DNA from: Thiobacillus sp. UBA3361
GTDB lineage: Bacteria; Pseudomonadota; Gammaproteobacteria; Burkholderiales; Thiobacillaceae
DNA: 42,559 nucleotides
Direction of reading: 5' to 3'
NCBI GenBank assembly: GCA_002360535.1
Contig: DEQR01000034.1
Coordinates: 1 to 42,559 of the forward strand
How positions within the stretch are numbered: position 1 is the first letter of the stretch; the number at the start of each line of letters is the position of its first letter. Shown piece by piece: positions 28,153 to 35,014 of the stretch. The translations under genes were made by a program, and so were the position numbers. The notes under the pieces were generated by a model. It did not search any database and was not told where the DNA came from. It saw only the letters and a list, made by a program, of their open reading frames with translations.

Positions 28153-29235
28153 ATGCAACAACGCTACCTGCGCGCCGAATGGCCCCTGATTCTGGCCCTG
28201 ATCGCCATCCCCCTGGGCTTCGCCCTGGAACACGCCGCCGTGCACGCCGGCGGCCTGGCCCTGGGCGGGCTGTTCAGCCTGATCCTGGCGGCCATTTTCG
28301 TATTGGCCTTCCGCATCGCCCACCACGCCGAGGTGCTGGCCCTGCGCCTGGGCGAGCCCTACGGCACCCTGATCCTGACCCTGGCGGCGGTGTCGGTGGA
28401 GGTGGTCATCCTGGTGGTGCTGATGTTCGACAGCCACAGCCCCACCCTGGCCCGCGACACGGTGTTCGCGGCGGTGATGATCGACGTGAACGGCATCCTC
28501 GGCGTGGCGGCGGTGCTGGGCGGCCTGCGCCACGGCATCCAGAAGTACAACCTGCACTCGGCCAGCGCCTACATCGCCATGTTGCTGGTGGCCCTGGGGG
28601 TGGGCATGTTCGTGCCGGATTTCGTGCCGGACACGGTGTGGCCGATCTACTCCGCCTTCTCGGTGGGCATCATGGCCATTCTGTACATGGCCTTCCTGCG
28701 CCTGCAAACGGTGGAGCACCGGCGCTTTTTCGAATACGGCGCCAGCCTGGAGGACGAGGCCCACGATGCCGCCGGCAGTCCCGGCTGGCTACACGCCGCC
28801 GTGCTGGTGGGCGCGGTGGTGGCGGTGGGGGTGTTGTCGGAAGTGTTGTCTGTGTTGCTGGACGCCCTGCTGGCGGGCAGCGGCGCGCCCAAGGCGATTC
28901 CCGCCGTGCTGGTGGCGCTGATCTCGGCCGCGCCCGAGGTGCTCACGGCGCTGAACGCCGCCCGCCACAACCGCATGCAGACGGCGGTGAACATCGCCCT
29001 GGGGGCGTCGCTGGCCACGGTGCTGCTCACCCTGCCGGTGATCGAGGGCATCGCGCTCATCACCGGCGAGCGCATCGTCATGGCCCTCACGCCGGTGCAG
29101 GCGGCCATGCTGCTCATCACCCTGCTGACGGCCATGAACAACCTGCACGACGGCGAGACCAACGCCATCGAGGGCATGAGCCACTTCGCCCTGTTCGCCG
29201 CCTTCGTCGCCCTGGTGCTGCTGGGGTTGGTCTGA
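28153..29235 (+). CDS. Ca2+(Na+)/H+ antiporter, ChaA-like (CaCA superfamily)
   Basis: A 360-residue inner-membrane exchanger with about 11 hydrophobic segments. The two CaCA alpha-repeats are visible: the first around TLAAVSVEVVILVVLM, the second around ISAAPEVLTALNAARHNRMQ, each with the ion-binding Glu. It starts 4 nt after yaiI. With corA it forms a divalent-cation handling group. Confidence 0.92.
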   Translation: MQQRYLRAEWPLILALIAIPLGFALEHAAVHAGGLALGGLFSLILAAIFVLAFRIAHHAEVLALRLGEPYGTLILTLAAVSVEVVILVVLMFDSHSPTLARDTVFAAVMIDVNGILGVAAVLGGLRHGIQKYNLHSASAYIAMLLVALGVGMFVPDFVPDTVWPIYSAFSVGIMAILYMAFLRLQTVEHRRFFEYGASLEDEAHDAAGSPGWLHAAVLVGAVVAVGVLSEVLSVLLDALLAGSGAPKAIPAVLVALISAAPEVLTALNAARHNRMQTAVNIALGASLATVLLTLPVIEGIALITGERIVMALTPVQAAMLLITLLTAMNNLHDGETNAIEGMSHFALFAAFVALVLLGLV

Positions 29236-29280
29236 CCGGGTTTTGCCTGCCCTCCTTTCACTACAAGACAAGAGGCTGAA

Positions 29281-30483
29281 ATGTCAGCAAGCGACCCCAA
29301 GCAAGGTTTCGCCACCCGCGCCATCCACCTGGGCTACGACCCCCACGACTACCACGGGGCGTTGATCCCGCCGGTGTTCATGACTTCCACCTTCGCCTTC
29401 CAGGATATCGCCCAGGGCCAGCGCCGCTTCCTGGGCGAGGAGGCGGGCTACATCTATTCCCGGGTGGGCAACCCGACGGTGTCAGTGCTGGAAGCCCGCC
29501 TGGCCAGCCTGGAAGGGGGCGAAGCGGCCCTGGCCACCGCCTCCGGCATGGGCGCCATCACCTCGGCCCTGTGGACCCTGCTCCAGGCGGGGGACGTGAT
29601 CGTCGCCGACCAGACCCTGTACGGCTGCACCTATGCCTTTTTTCAGCACGGCCTGGCGCGGCTGGGGGTGGAGACGCGCTTCGCCGACCTCACCGACCCG
29701 TCACGGCTGGACGGGCTGCTGGACGAGCGGGTCAGGGTGGTGTTCTTCGAGAGCCCCGCCAACCCCAACATGCGCCTCATCGACATTGCCGCCGTCAGCG
29801 AGCGGGCCCGGCGCCGGGGCGTCCTCACCGTGGTGGACAACACCTACTGCACCCCCTACCTGCAACGTCCCCTGGAGCTGGGTGCCGACCTGGTGGTCCA
29901 CTCGGCCACCAAATACCTGGGCGGCCACGGCGACCTGATCGCCGGCGCGGTGGTGGGGGCCAAGGAGCGGATCGAGGCGATGCGCTTCTTCGGCGTCAAG
30001 GAAATGACCGGCGCCAGCATCTCGGCCATGGACGCCTTCCTGGTGCTGCGCGGCCTGAAGACCCTGGAGCTGCGCATGGAACGTCACAGCGCCAGCGCCC
30101 AGGCCATTGCCCGCATGCTGGAGGCCCACCCGGCGGTGGCGCGGGTGCACTACCCCGGCCTGGACAGCCACCCCCAGGCGGCTCTGGCGCGGCGGCAGAT
30201 GCGCCTGCCCGGCGGCATGATCGCCCTGGAACTAATGGGCGGCTACGACGCCGGCGTGCGCTTCATGGACGCCCTGCGCCTGGTGACCCGGGCCGTCAGC
30301 CTGGGCGACTGCGAGACCCTAGCCCAGCATCCGGCCTCCATGACCCACTCCACCTACACCCCCGAAGAACGCCAGCGCCACGGCATCGCCGAAGGCCTGG
30401 TGCGCCTGTCCATCGGCCTGGAGACCGTGGACGATTTGCTGGCGGATCTGGATCAGGCCCTGGGAGGCGTGCCACCGGCGTAG
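29281..30483 (+). CDS. megL: Methionine gamma-lyase (PLP-dependent)
   Basis: Splits L-methionine into methanethiol, ammonia and 2-oxobutyrate. It has 400 residues. The PLP lysine is Lys211 in HSATKYLGGHGD, and the fold-type I core ASGMGAITSAL is intact. Residue 116 is Cys in TLYGCTYAFF, the position that marks true methionine gamma-lyases (P. putida MGL Cys116) among Cys/Met-metabolism enzymes. It could also accept homocysteine or cysteine. AGAGG precedes the ATG. The TAG stop codon is the first three bases of a REP element. Confidence 0.9.
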   Translation: MSASDPKQGFATRAIHLGYDPHDYHGALIPPVFMTSTFAFQDIAQGQRRFLGEEAGYIYSRVGNPTVSVLEARLASLEGGEAALATASGMGAITSALWTLLQAGDVIVADQTLYGCTYAFFQHGLARLGVETRFADLTDPSRLDGLLDERVRVVFFESPANPNMRLIDIAAVSERARRRGVLTVVDNTYCTPYLQRPLELGADLVVHSATKYLGGHGDLIAGAVVGAKERIEAMRFFGVKEMTGASISAMDAFLVLRGLKTLELRMERHSASAQAIARMLEAHPAVARVHYPGLDSHPQAALARRQMRLPGGMIALELMGGYDAGVRFMDALRLVTRAVSLGDCETLAQHPASMTHSTYTPEERQRHGIAEGLVRLSIGLETVDDLLADLDQALGGVPPA

Positions 30484-30510
30484 GGCGTAATAACCGAAGG
30501 GCATTGCGCC
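30481..30510. repeat. REP palindrome, left copy
   Basis: Begins TAGGGCGTAATAACCG and ends GGGCATTGCGCC. Its arms GGCGTAAT and ATTGCGCC form an imperfect hairpin (one G-T). Its first TAG is the stop codon of megL. Confidence 0.85.
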
Positions 30511-30515
30511 GCATT

Positions 30516-31049
30516 CTAATCCGGGCAAGCCAACTCGAACCCATCCACGCTTCCCGCCCAATCCGCCGGATAGCGGCCGGCAGCCACGTGCTGGTGGAAT
30601 GTGGAGTATGGCCAATCCGCCACCCTGGCCACATGGCCATGCTTGACCGGATTGAAATGCACGTAATCCAGGTGCGCCTCGAAATCCCTGGCATCCCTTA
30701 TCAGATGCTCCCAATACCGCCGTTGCCAGATGCCGCGTTCGCCCCTGGCCAGCCGTACCGCCGATCGGGTTTCCGTTGCCGGCAGGCCTTTCGAGAAACC
30801 GGCCTTGATCAGGCGCCAGCGGGTCGCGAAGTCTGTGTCTTGCGGCGGCAATTCGATGACGCAATGCATGTGATCGGGCAGGACCACCCAGCCATGCACA
30901 CGAAACGGGTGGGCGACTTTCACCTGGCGTACGACGGTCCGCAGCCATTCGATATTGCGCGTGAGCAGATCGTTGCCTTGTCTTCCCAGGGCGTTGACCG
31001 TGAAGAAGTAGGTGCCGCCTGGGCGCCAGGCGCGGCGGTAATCGGGCAT
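30516..31049 (-). CDS. REP-associated tyrosine transposase (RAYT, IS200/IS605-like)
   Basis: A single-strand DNA Y1 endonuclease of 177 residues that is thought to cut at REP sequences. The HUH motif is HMH in VLPDHMHCVIELP, and the catalytic Tyr lies in LDYVHFNPVKHG. The N-terminus YRRAWRPGGTYFFTVN is typical for RAYTs. The gene is intact with an ATG at 31,049. It is flanked by inverted REPs and runs against replication. Confidence 0.93.
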   Translation of the reverse strand: MPDYRRAWRPGGTYFFTVNALGRQGNDLLTRNIEWLRTVVRQVKVAHPFRVHGWVVLPDHMHCVIELPPQDTDFATRWRLIKAGFSKGLPATETRSAVRLARGERGIWQRRYWEHLIRDARDFEAHLDYVHFNPVKHGHVARVADWPYSTFHQHVAAGRYPADWAGSVDGFELACPD

Positions 31050-31085
31050 GGCGGGATGGTTGCTGGCTGGGCGGTTCGGCGGTTC

Positions 31086-31115
31086 GGCGCAATGCCCTTC
31101 GGTTATTGCGCCCTA
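31086..31115. repeat. REP palindrome, right copy (inverted)
   Basis: Begins GGCGCAATGCCC and ends TTATTGCGCCCTA; it is the reverse complement of the left copy with one mismatch. It supplies the stop codon (minus-strand TAG) that ends the truncated DUF4160 frame. Confidence 0.85.
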
Positions 31116-31211
31116 CGCGGGCTCGGCATACAAGGCGTGGAAAAGGGGCGGCGCGTGTTCACGCCAGAACATCTGGATAACGATGCCGAAGAATTGGCTG
31201 ATCGTGGGCAA
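31113..31211 (-). pseudogene. Truncated DUF4160 protein gene
   Basis: From a TTG at 31,211 the frame reads MPTISQFFGIVIQMFWREHA and then PPLFHALYAEPA, which matches the N-terminal third of DUF4160 proteins (usually 80-90 residues; often beside a DUF2442 gene as a putative toxin-antitoxin-like pair). It stops at residue 32 on the TAG carried by the REP. No continuation is found beyond the RAYT unit. The rest of 31,050-31,342 shows no other gene. Confidence 0.7.
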
Positions 31212-31342
31212 GGGTGCGCATCCCCGAATGTCTTGCCCGCGAGCATGCAACCCGTGCGAATCGAATGCAACAGCGGAAGGCGAGGACGGGGTCGAGGTGA
31301 CTGCGCACGGACTGGGTTGGCCGTCCACAAGGGCGCGGATGT

Positions 31343-31897
31343 TCAGCGCCAGTCACCCTCCAGCCAGGCCCGCACCCGTGCCAGCGCCTCCGGCACGGCG
31401 TCGGCCACCGGCGCGCTGAGCGCCTCGCCGAACTCGAACGCGGGGCTAGCTTCCACGCCGACGATGCGGATCTCCGCCGGCAGTTCGGCGCCCAGCTCGC
31501 GGCCCAGGTCCAGGGCTGTGGCGAGGCTCAGGTCGTGGGAGGAGGCGGTGTGGTGGGGCATGACGCGGTGCATGTCGTCCGCCGGCAGGTCGTGCACCGT
31601 GCCGGGCGGCGCGCCGCTGACCACGGCGTCGACGATGAGCGCGCGGCGATAGCCGGCCAGGCGTTCCATGAGGGTCATGCCGCCGACCGCCAGGCAGAGC
31701 ACGTCCACGTCCGGGTCGTAAAGCTCGGCGGAGACCGCCTCGGCCACCCGCCAGCCGACGCCGTCGTCGCCGAGGATGGGGTTGCCCAGGCCGATGACCA
31801 GGGTGGTGGGGGCAGCGCTTCCTGGAGCGATGCGTTTCCCCTCACCCCGACCCTCTCCAGCCGGGAGAGGGGGAAAGGCGGGGCGGGGGTCAGCCAC
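31343..31897 (-). CDS. [NiFe]-hydrogenase maturation protease (HycI/HyaD family)
   Basis: Endopeptidase that removes the C-terminal tail of the hydrogenase large subunit after Ni insertion. It has 184 residues. The family motif is VIGLGNPILGDDGVGWRV with the Ni-sensing acidic residue; the second acidic residue lies in LIVDAVVSG, and the His region is MPHHTASSHDLS. The GTG start at 31,897 has a GGAGG ribosome-binding site inside the mvhA 3' end, so the genes overlap by 8 nt. Residues 9-25 (PPLPAGEGRGEGKRIAP) are encoded by a palindromic repeat and precede the usual domain start. Confidence 0.9.
   Translation of the reverse strand: MADPRPAFPPLPAGEGRGEGKRIAPGSAAPTTLVIGLGNPILGDDGVGWRVAEAVSAELYDPDVDVLCLAVGGMTLMERLAGYRRALIVDAVVSGAPPGTVHDLPADDMHRVMPHHTASSHDLSLATALDLGRELGAELPAEIRIVGVEASPAFEFGEALSAPVADAVPEALARVRAWLEGDWR
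31841..31880. repeat. Palindromic CCCTCTCC/GGAGAGGG repeat inside a coding region
   Basis: CCCTCTCC (31,852-31,859) pairs with GGAGAGGG (31,865-31,872) around a short loop, in a C-rich context typical of a widespread intergenic repeat. Here it is translated as the N-terminal tail of the maturation protease. Confidence 0.7.
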
Positions 31898-33347
31898 GGA
31901 GGACCTCCAGCAGCTCGCCGCTTGCGTCGCGGATGCTGACTTCCAGCGGCACCTTGCCCGGCAGGGCGTGGGTGGCGCAGCCCAGGCAGGGGTCGTAGGC
32001 GCGGTAGGCCATCTCGATGCGGTTGAGCAGCCCCTCCGTGACCACCGTGCCGGCCTTGATCAGGGATTTCGCCGCCTTGCCGATGGACAGGCTCATGGCG
32101 GCGTTGTTGTTGGTGGTGCCCACCACCAGGTTGACCATGGTGAGCAGGCCCTTTTCGTCGGTGCGGTAGTGGTGAGTCAACGTGCCGCGCGGCGCCTCGA
32201 CGATGCCCACGCCTTCCGTCGGCGTGTTGGTGGGAAGCGCGCGCACGTCGGGAGAGGTGATCTCCGGGTCGATGGCCAGCTCCACCCACCGCTCGGCGGC
32301 GTAGAGCAGTTCGATGAGCCGCGCCCAGTGGATGGCCAGGCGACTGTGGGCGGGCTTGCCCAGGGTGGCGACGAACTTCTCATACTCGGCCTGGGCCAGG
32401 GGCGTGGCCATGCCGTCAGAGACATTCAGGCGGGACAGGGGCGTGGCCATGTAGATGCCCGACTCGGCGCCGTCGGTGAAGCCCTTCCAGCCCACCTTCT
32501 TCAGGTAAGGGAATTTCAGGTAGCTCCAGGGCTCGACGCGTTCGGCGATCCAGTCGGTGTATTCATCGGGTGCATATATGCCGTGCAGACTGCCGTCCGG
32601 GCCGACGACGCGCACCCGACCGTCGTAGAAATTCACCTTGTTCTGGGCGTCCACCAGGCCCATGTAGTAGGTCTTGTGGGTGTAGGCGTCGCCCAGGATC
32701 AGGTCCAGGTATTCCTTGTTGCCCAGCACCAGGTCGTGGAAGGCCCGCAGGGCGAACTGGCCGAATTCCACGGCCCAGCGGCCCATCTTCTCGATCTCCT
32801 GGCGCTCATCTTCCGAGATGGCCTTGGTCTGGCCGCCCGGCACGGCGGTGCAGGGGTGCACCTTGCGGCCGCCGATGATCTCCACGGTGGTGTGGCCGAC
32901 CTTGCGCGCCTGGATCACCTTGCCGCCGATCTCCAGGCCCAGCTTGTGGATCACGCCCAGGATGTTGCGCTGGGCCACCGGGGCGTCCGGCCCCATGAGG
33001 AAATCCGGGCCGCCCAGGATGAAGAAGTGGGTGGTGTGGTCGGCGAAGAAGAAGGCGGAGTAGAGCAGCTCGCGCAGCTTGCGTCCGGCGGGGGGCGGGG
33101 TGACGCCATAGACCGCGTCGGCGGCCTTGGCGGCGGCCATGTGGTGGGCCTCCGGGCAGACGCCGCAGATGCGGTTGGTGAGCACCGGCATCTCCTCCAC
33201 CGGCCGGCCGACGCAGAAGCGCTCGAAACCGCGCAGTTCCGGCACCTGCAGGTAGGCGTTGGCCACGTCGCCGGCCTCGTCCAGGAAGATCTCGATCTTG
33301 CCGTGGCCCTCCAGGCGGGTCATGGGGTCGATGCTGATGCGTTGCAT
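31890..33347 (-). CDS. mvhA: [NiFe] hydrogenase large (catalytic) subunit, group 3c-like (MvhA)
   Basis: Cytoplasmic H2-activating subunit. It has 485 residues. The N-terminal nickel motif is RICGVCPEAHH (Cys61, Cys64), and the C-terminal motif is DPCLGCATH (Cys454, Cys457). The protein should be cut after His460, releasing a 25-residue tail. All four nickel cysteines are present. The context with mvhG, mvhD and hdrABC points to the methyl-viologen-reducing type (group 3c). AAGGAG precedes the ATG. A REP lies between it and mvhG. No hyp genes are in the window, so cofactor assembly must be encoded elsewhere. Confidence 0.94.
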   Translation of the reverse strand: MQRISIDPMTRLEGHGKIEIFLDEAGDVANAYLQVPELRGFERFCVGRPVEEMPVLTNRICGVCPEAHHMAAAKAADAVYGVTPPPAGRKLRELLYSAFFFADHTTHFFILGGPDFLMGPDAPVAQRNILGVIHKLGLEIGGKVIQARKVGHTTVEIIGGRKVHPCTAVPGGQTKAISEDERQEIEKMGRWAVEFGQFALRAFHDLVLGNKEYLDLILGDAYTHKTYYMGLVDAQNKVNFYDGRVRVVGPDGSLHGIYAPDEYTDWIAERVEPWSYLKFPYLKKVGWKGFTDGAESGIYMATPLSRLNVSDGMATPLAQAEYEKFVATLGKPAHSRLAIHWARLIELLYAAERWVELAIDPEITSPDVRALPTNTPTEGVGIVEAPRGTLTHHYRTDEKGLLTMVNLVVGTTNNNAAMSLSIGKAAKSLIKAGTVVTEGLLNRIEMAYRAYDPCLGCATHALPGKVPLEVSIRDASGELLEVLRG

Positions 33348-33366
33348 GGCGGCTCCTTCGGAGCAG

Positions 33367-33398
33367 TGGGTTACGGCCCGCGGCCTAACCCACCCTAC
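33367..33398. repeat. Palindromic repeat (GTAGGGTGGGTTA family) at the mvhG 3' end
   Basis: TGGGTTA (33,367-33,373) and TAACCCA (33,386-33,392) are the arms. On the minus strand it begins GTAGGGTGGGTTAGGCC, and its TAG is the stop codon of mvhG. It fills most of the gap before mvhA. Confidence 0.75.
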
Positions 33399-34384
33399 GG
33401 TTTCTCTGCCAACGCCGCCCGGTTCGCCCGCAGCAGCGAGTGCGCGAGTCCGAAGCGGTAGAAGGTGCCGGCCGGGTCGGGCAGGCCGTCGAGGACCCGG
33501 TCGATGTCTTCCGGCTCCTGTGCCTCGACCACCGAGGCGATGGCGGTCATCAGCCGGGCGCCCTGATCCAGCACGTCGGGGGCGGCGCCGTAGCAGCCTA
33601 TGCAGGGCGCGCCCACGTTGGGGCAGCGGGAATTACAGCCGCTACGCGTCGCCGGGCCGGCGCACATCAAGCCCTGCTCCAGCAGACAGACGTCGGTGGC
33701 TAGGGGCGGCAGTTCCTGGATGCGGGCGAGCTTGTCGATGCGCTTCACGTCTCGTTTGCGCGGGCACTCGTCGCACACGGTGGAATTGCCGGCGCCCAGC
33801 ACCGCGCCCTTGGGCGGCAATTGGGCCTCGCCCTTCACCACCGCGATCAGCACGTCCAGCACGGCGGCGATCTGGTGCGATTCGGGCGGGCAGCCGGGCA
33901 CGTGGTAATCCACCTCCACCACCTGGTCCAGGGTGCGCACCACCGGTTGCAGGGGCGGCAGGGTGAGGGTGCCCTCGGCCACCTGGCAGGCCGGTTGCGG
34001 ACGGATGCGGTCGGGGTTTTCCGTGCTGGGACTGGTATAGGCCCGTTCGAAAATCTGCTCGCGGGGCGACAGATTGGCCAGGCCGGGGATGCAGCCCTCG
34101 TTGGCGCAGGAGCCAAAGGCCACCAGGAGCTTGGACTTGCGGCGCAGCAGGCGGGCCAGGTGTTCGTTCTCGTCGGTGCGGATGCTGCCGTTGAACAGGG
34201 TGACCAGGATGGATTGGTCTTCCATCGCCTCCACATCCTTGTACTTCACGTCCATGGCCGCCGGCCAGAAGGCCACGTCGAAGTGGGCGTCCAGTTCCAG
34301 CACCTTCTCGTCGATGTTGAGCACGGCGATCTCGCAGCCGCCGCAAGCGGCGGCCCAGTACATGGCGAATCTGGGTTTGCTCAT
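33395..34384 (-). CDS. mvhG: [NiFe] hydrogenase small subunit (MvhG-like, Fe-S)
   Basis: Electron-transfer subunit of 329 residues carrying Fe-S clusters that link the nickel site to MvhD. The proximal-cluster Cys begin at Cys14 and Cys17 in ACGGCE, then FGSCANEGC and VPGCPPESH. The C-terminal cluster region reads CDECPRKRD, then GLMCAGPATRSGCNSRCP and APCIGCYG. There is no Tat signal, so it is cytoplasmic, as in group 3 enzymes. The start ATG overlaps the mvhD stop (ATGA). An open frame extends upstream inside mvhD but is a shadow. The stop codon is donated by the repeat at 33,367. Confidence 0.92.
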   Translation of the reverse strand: MSKPRFAMYWAAACGGCEIAVLNIDEKVLELDAHFDVAFWPAAMDVKYKDVEAMEDQSILVTLFNGSIRTDENEHLARLLRRKSKLLVAFGSCANEGCIPGLANLSPREQIFERAYTSPSTENPDRIRPQPACQVAEGTLTLPPLQPVVRTLDQVVEVDYHVPGCPPESHQIAAVLDVLIAVVKGEAQLPPKGAVLGAGNSTVCDECPRKRDVKRIDKLARIQELPPLATDVCLLEQGLMCAGPATRSGCNSRCPNVGAPCIGCYGAAPDVLDQGARLMTAIASVVEAQEPEDIDRVLDGLPDPAGTFYRFGLAHSLLRANRAALAEKP

Positions 34385-34839
34385 GGCGCTACCTCGGCCG
34401 CGGCCTCGCTTTGCGGCACCGGCCGGGTGGGCCAGTTGAGCGGCCCCAACTTCTTCACCTCGTCCACCATCGCGCCGACCTCCTCGGCGAAGCGGGCCCC
34501 CTCGGCGGCGCTGGCCCAGGTCAGGCGCACCCGCTCGGGCTCGATGCCGAACTGGGCCAGGGTGCGTTGCAGCAGGCGGTGGCGGCGCAGGGCCTTGTAG
34601 TTCTGCTCCAGGTAATGGCACTCCCCCGGGTGGCAGCCGGCGATCATCACGCCGTCGGCGCCGTCGGCCAGGGCCTTGAGCACGAAGGTGGGGTCGATGC
34701 GGCCGCTGCACATGACGCGGATCAGGCGCACGTTGGGGGGGTATTTGATGCGCGAGGTGCCGGCCAGGTCGGCGGCGCGGTAGCTGCACCAGTTGCAGGT
34801 GAAGCCGATGATGACGGGCTCGAAGGCGGATTCACTCAT
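34381..34839 (-). CDS. mvhD: Hydrogenase/Hdr-linking [2Fe-2S] subunit MvhD
   Basis: Small adaptor that carries electrons from the hydrogenase to HdrA. It has 152 residues. The five conserved cysteines are visible: Cys15 and Cys18 (FTCNWCSY), Cys44 (VMCSGR), Cys69 and Cys74 (AGCHPGECHY). Its stop overlaps mvhG, and it is separated from hdrA by a 175-nt stretch of REP palindromes. The ribosome-binding sequence GAGAGG lies next to the REP border at a rather long spacing. Confidence 0.92.
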   Translation of the reverse strand: MSESAFEPVIIGFTCNWCSYRAADLAGTSRIKYPPNVRLIRVMCSGRIDPTFVLKALADGADGVMIAGCHPGECHYLEQNYKALRRHRLLQRTLAQFGIEPERVRLTWASAAEGARFAEEVGAMVDEVKKLGPLNWPTRPVPQSEAAAEVAP

Positions 34840-34854
34840 GGCAGAGGCCTCTCC

Positions 34855-34887
34855 GTAGCCCGGATGGCGCCGGAGGCGGAATCTGGG
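34855..34887. repeat. REP-like palindrome (GTAGCCCGGAT family, copy b)
   Basis: GTAGCCCGGAT...ATCTGGG with the loop GGCGCCGGAGGCGGA, just upstream of mvhD. Confidence 0.7.
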
Positions 34888-34908
34888 GAATGGACGGTGA
34901 CAGGGGCT

Positions 34909-34939
34909 CCCGGATTGCGCTGCGCTGCATCCGGGCTAC
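34909..34939. repeat. REP-like palindrome (GTAGCCCGGAT family, copy c, inverted)
   Basis: CCCGGATTGCGCTGCGC then TGCATCCGGGCTAC; opposite orientation to copies b and d, so the three form a BIME-like cluster. Confidence 0.75.
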
Positions 34940-34959
34940 ACATGGCCACCCGCTCCCGC

Positions 34960-34993
34960 GTAGCCCGGAGGAGGCCGACGGTCGAGTCCGGGA
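34960..34993. repeat. REP-like palindrome (GTAGCCCGGAT family, copy d)
   Basis: GTAGCCCGGAGGAGGCCGAC...AGTCCGGGA; a diverged variant, ending 22 nt past the hdrA stop. Confidence 0.65.
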
Positions 34994-35014
34994 ATGCGGA
35001 GGGGAAGGCCGACC

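Larger units (their letters stand above)
30481..31115. mobile_element. REP/RAYT unit: transposase-like gene between inverted REP palindromes
   Basis: Two 30-nt REP copies in inverted orientation (30,481-30,510 and 31,086-31,115, one mismatch) enclose a RAYT-type transposase gene. The left end abuts megL and the right end truncates a DUF4160 gene. This is the form of a self-contained REPtron. Confidence 0.85.

Noticed and set aside
31776..33461. A 561-codon plus-strand open frame opposite mvhA
   Set aside because: Shadow of the hydrogenase large-subunit gene, with no motif of its own.
34385..34789. N-terminal extension fused to MvhG
   Set aside because: The segment is the wrong frame of mvhD; the ATG at 34,384 overlapping the mvhD stop gives the correct MvhG N-terminus.
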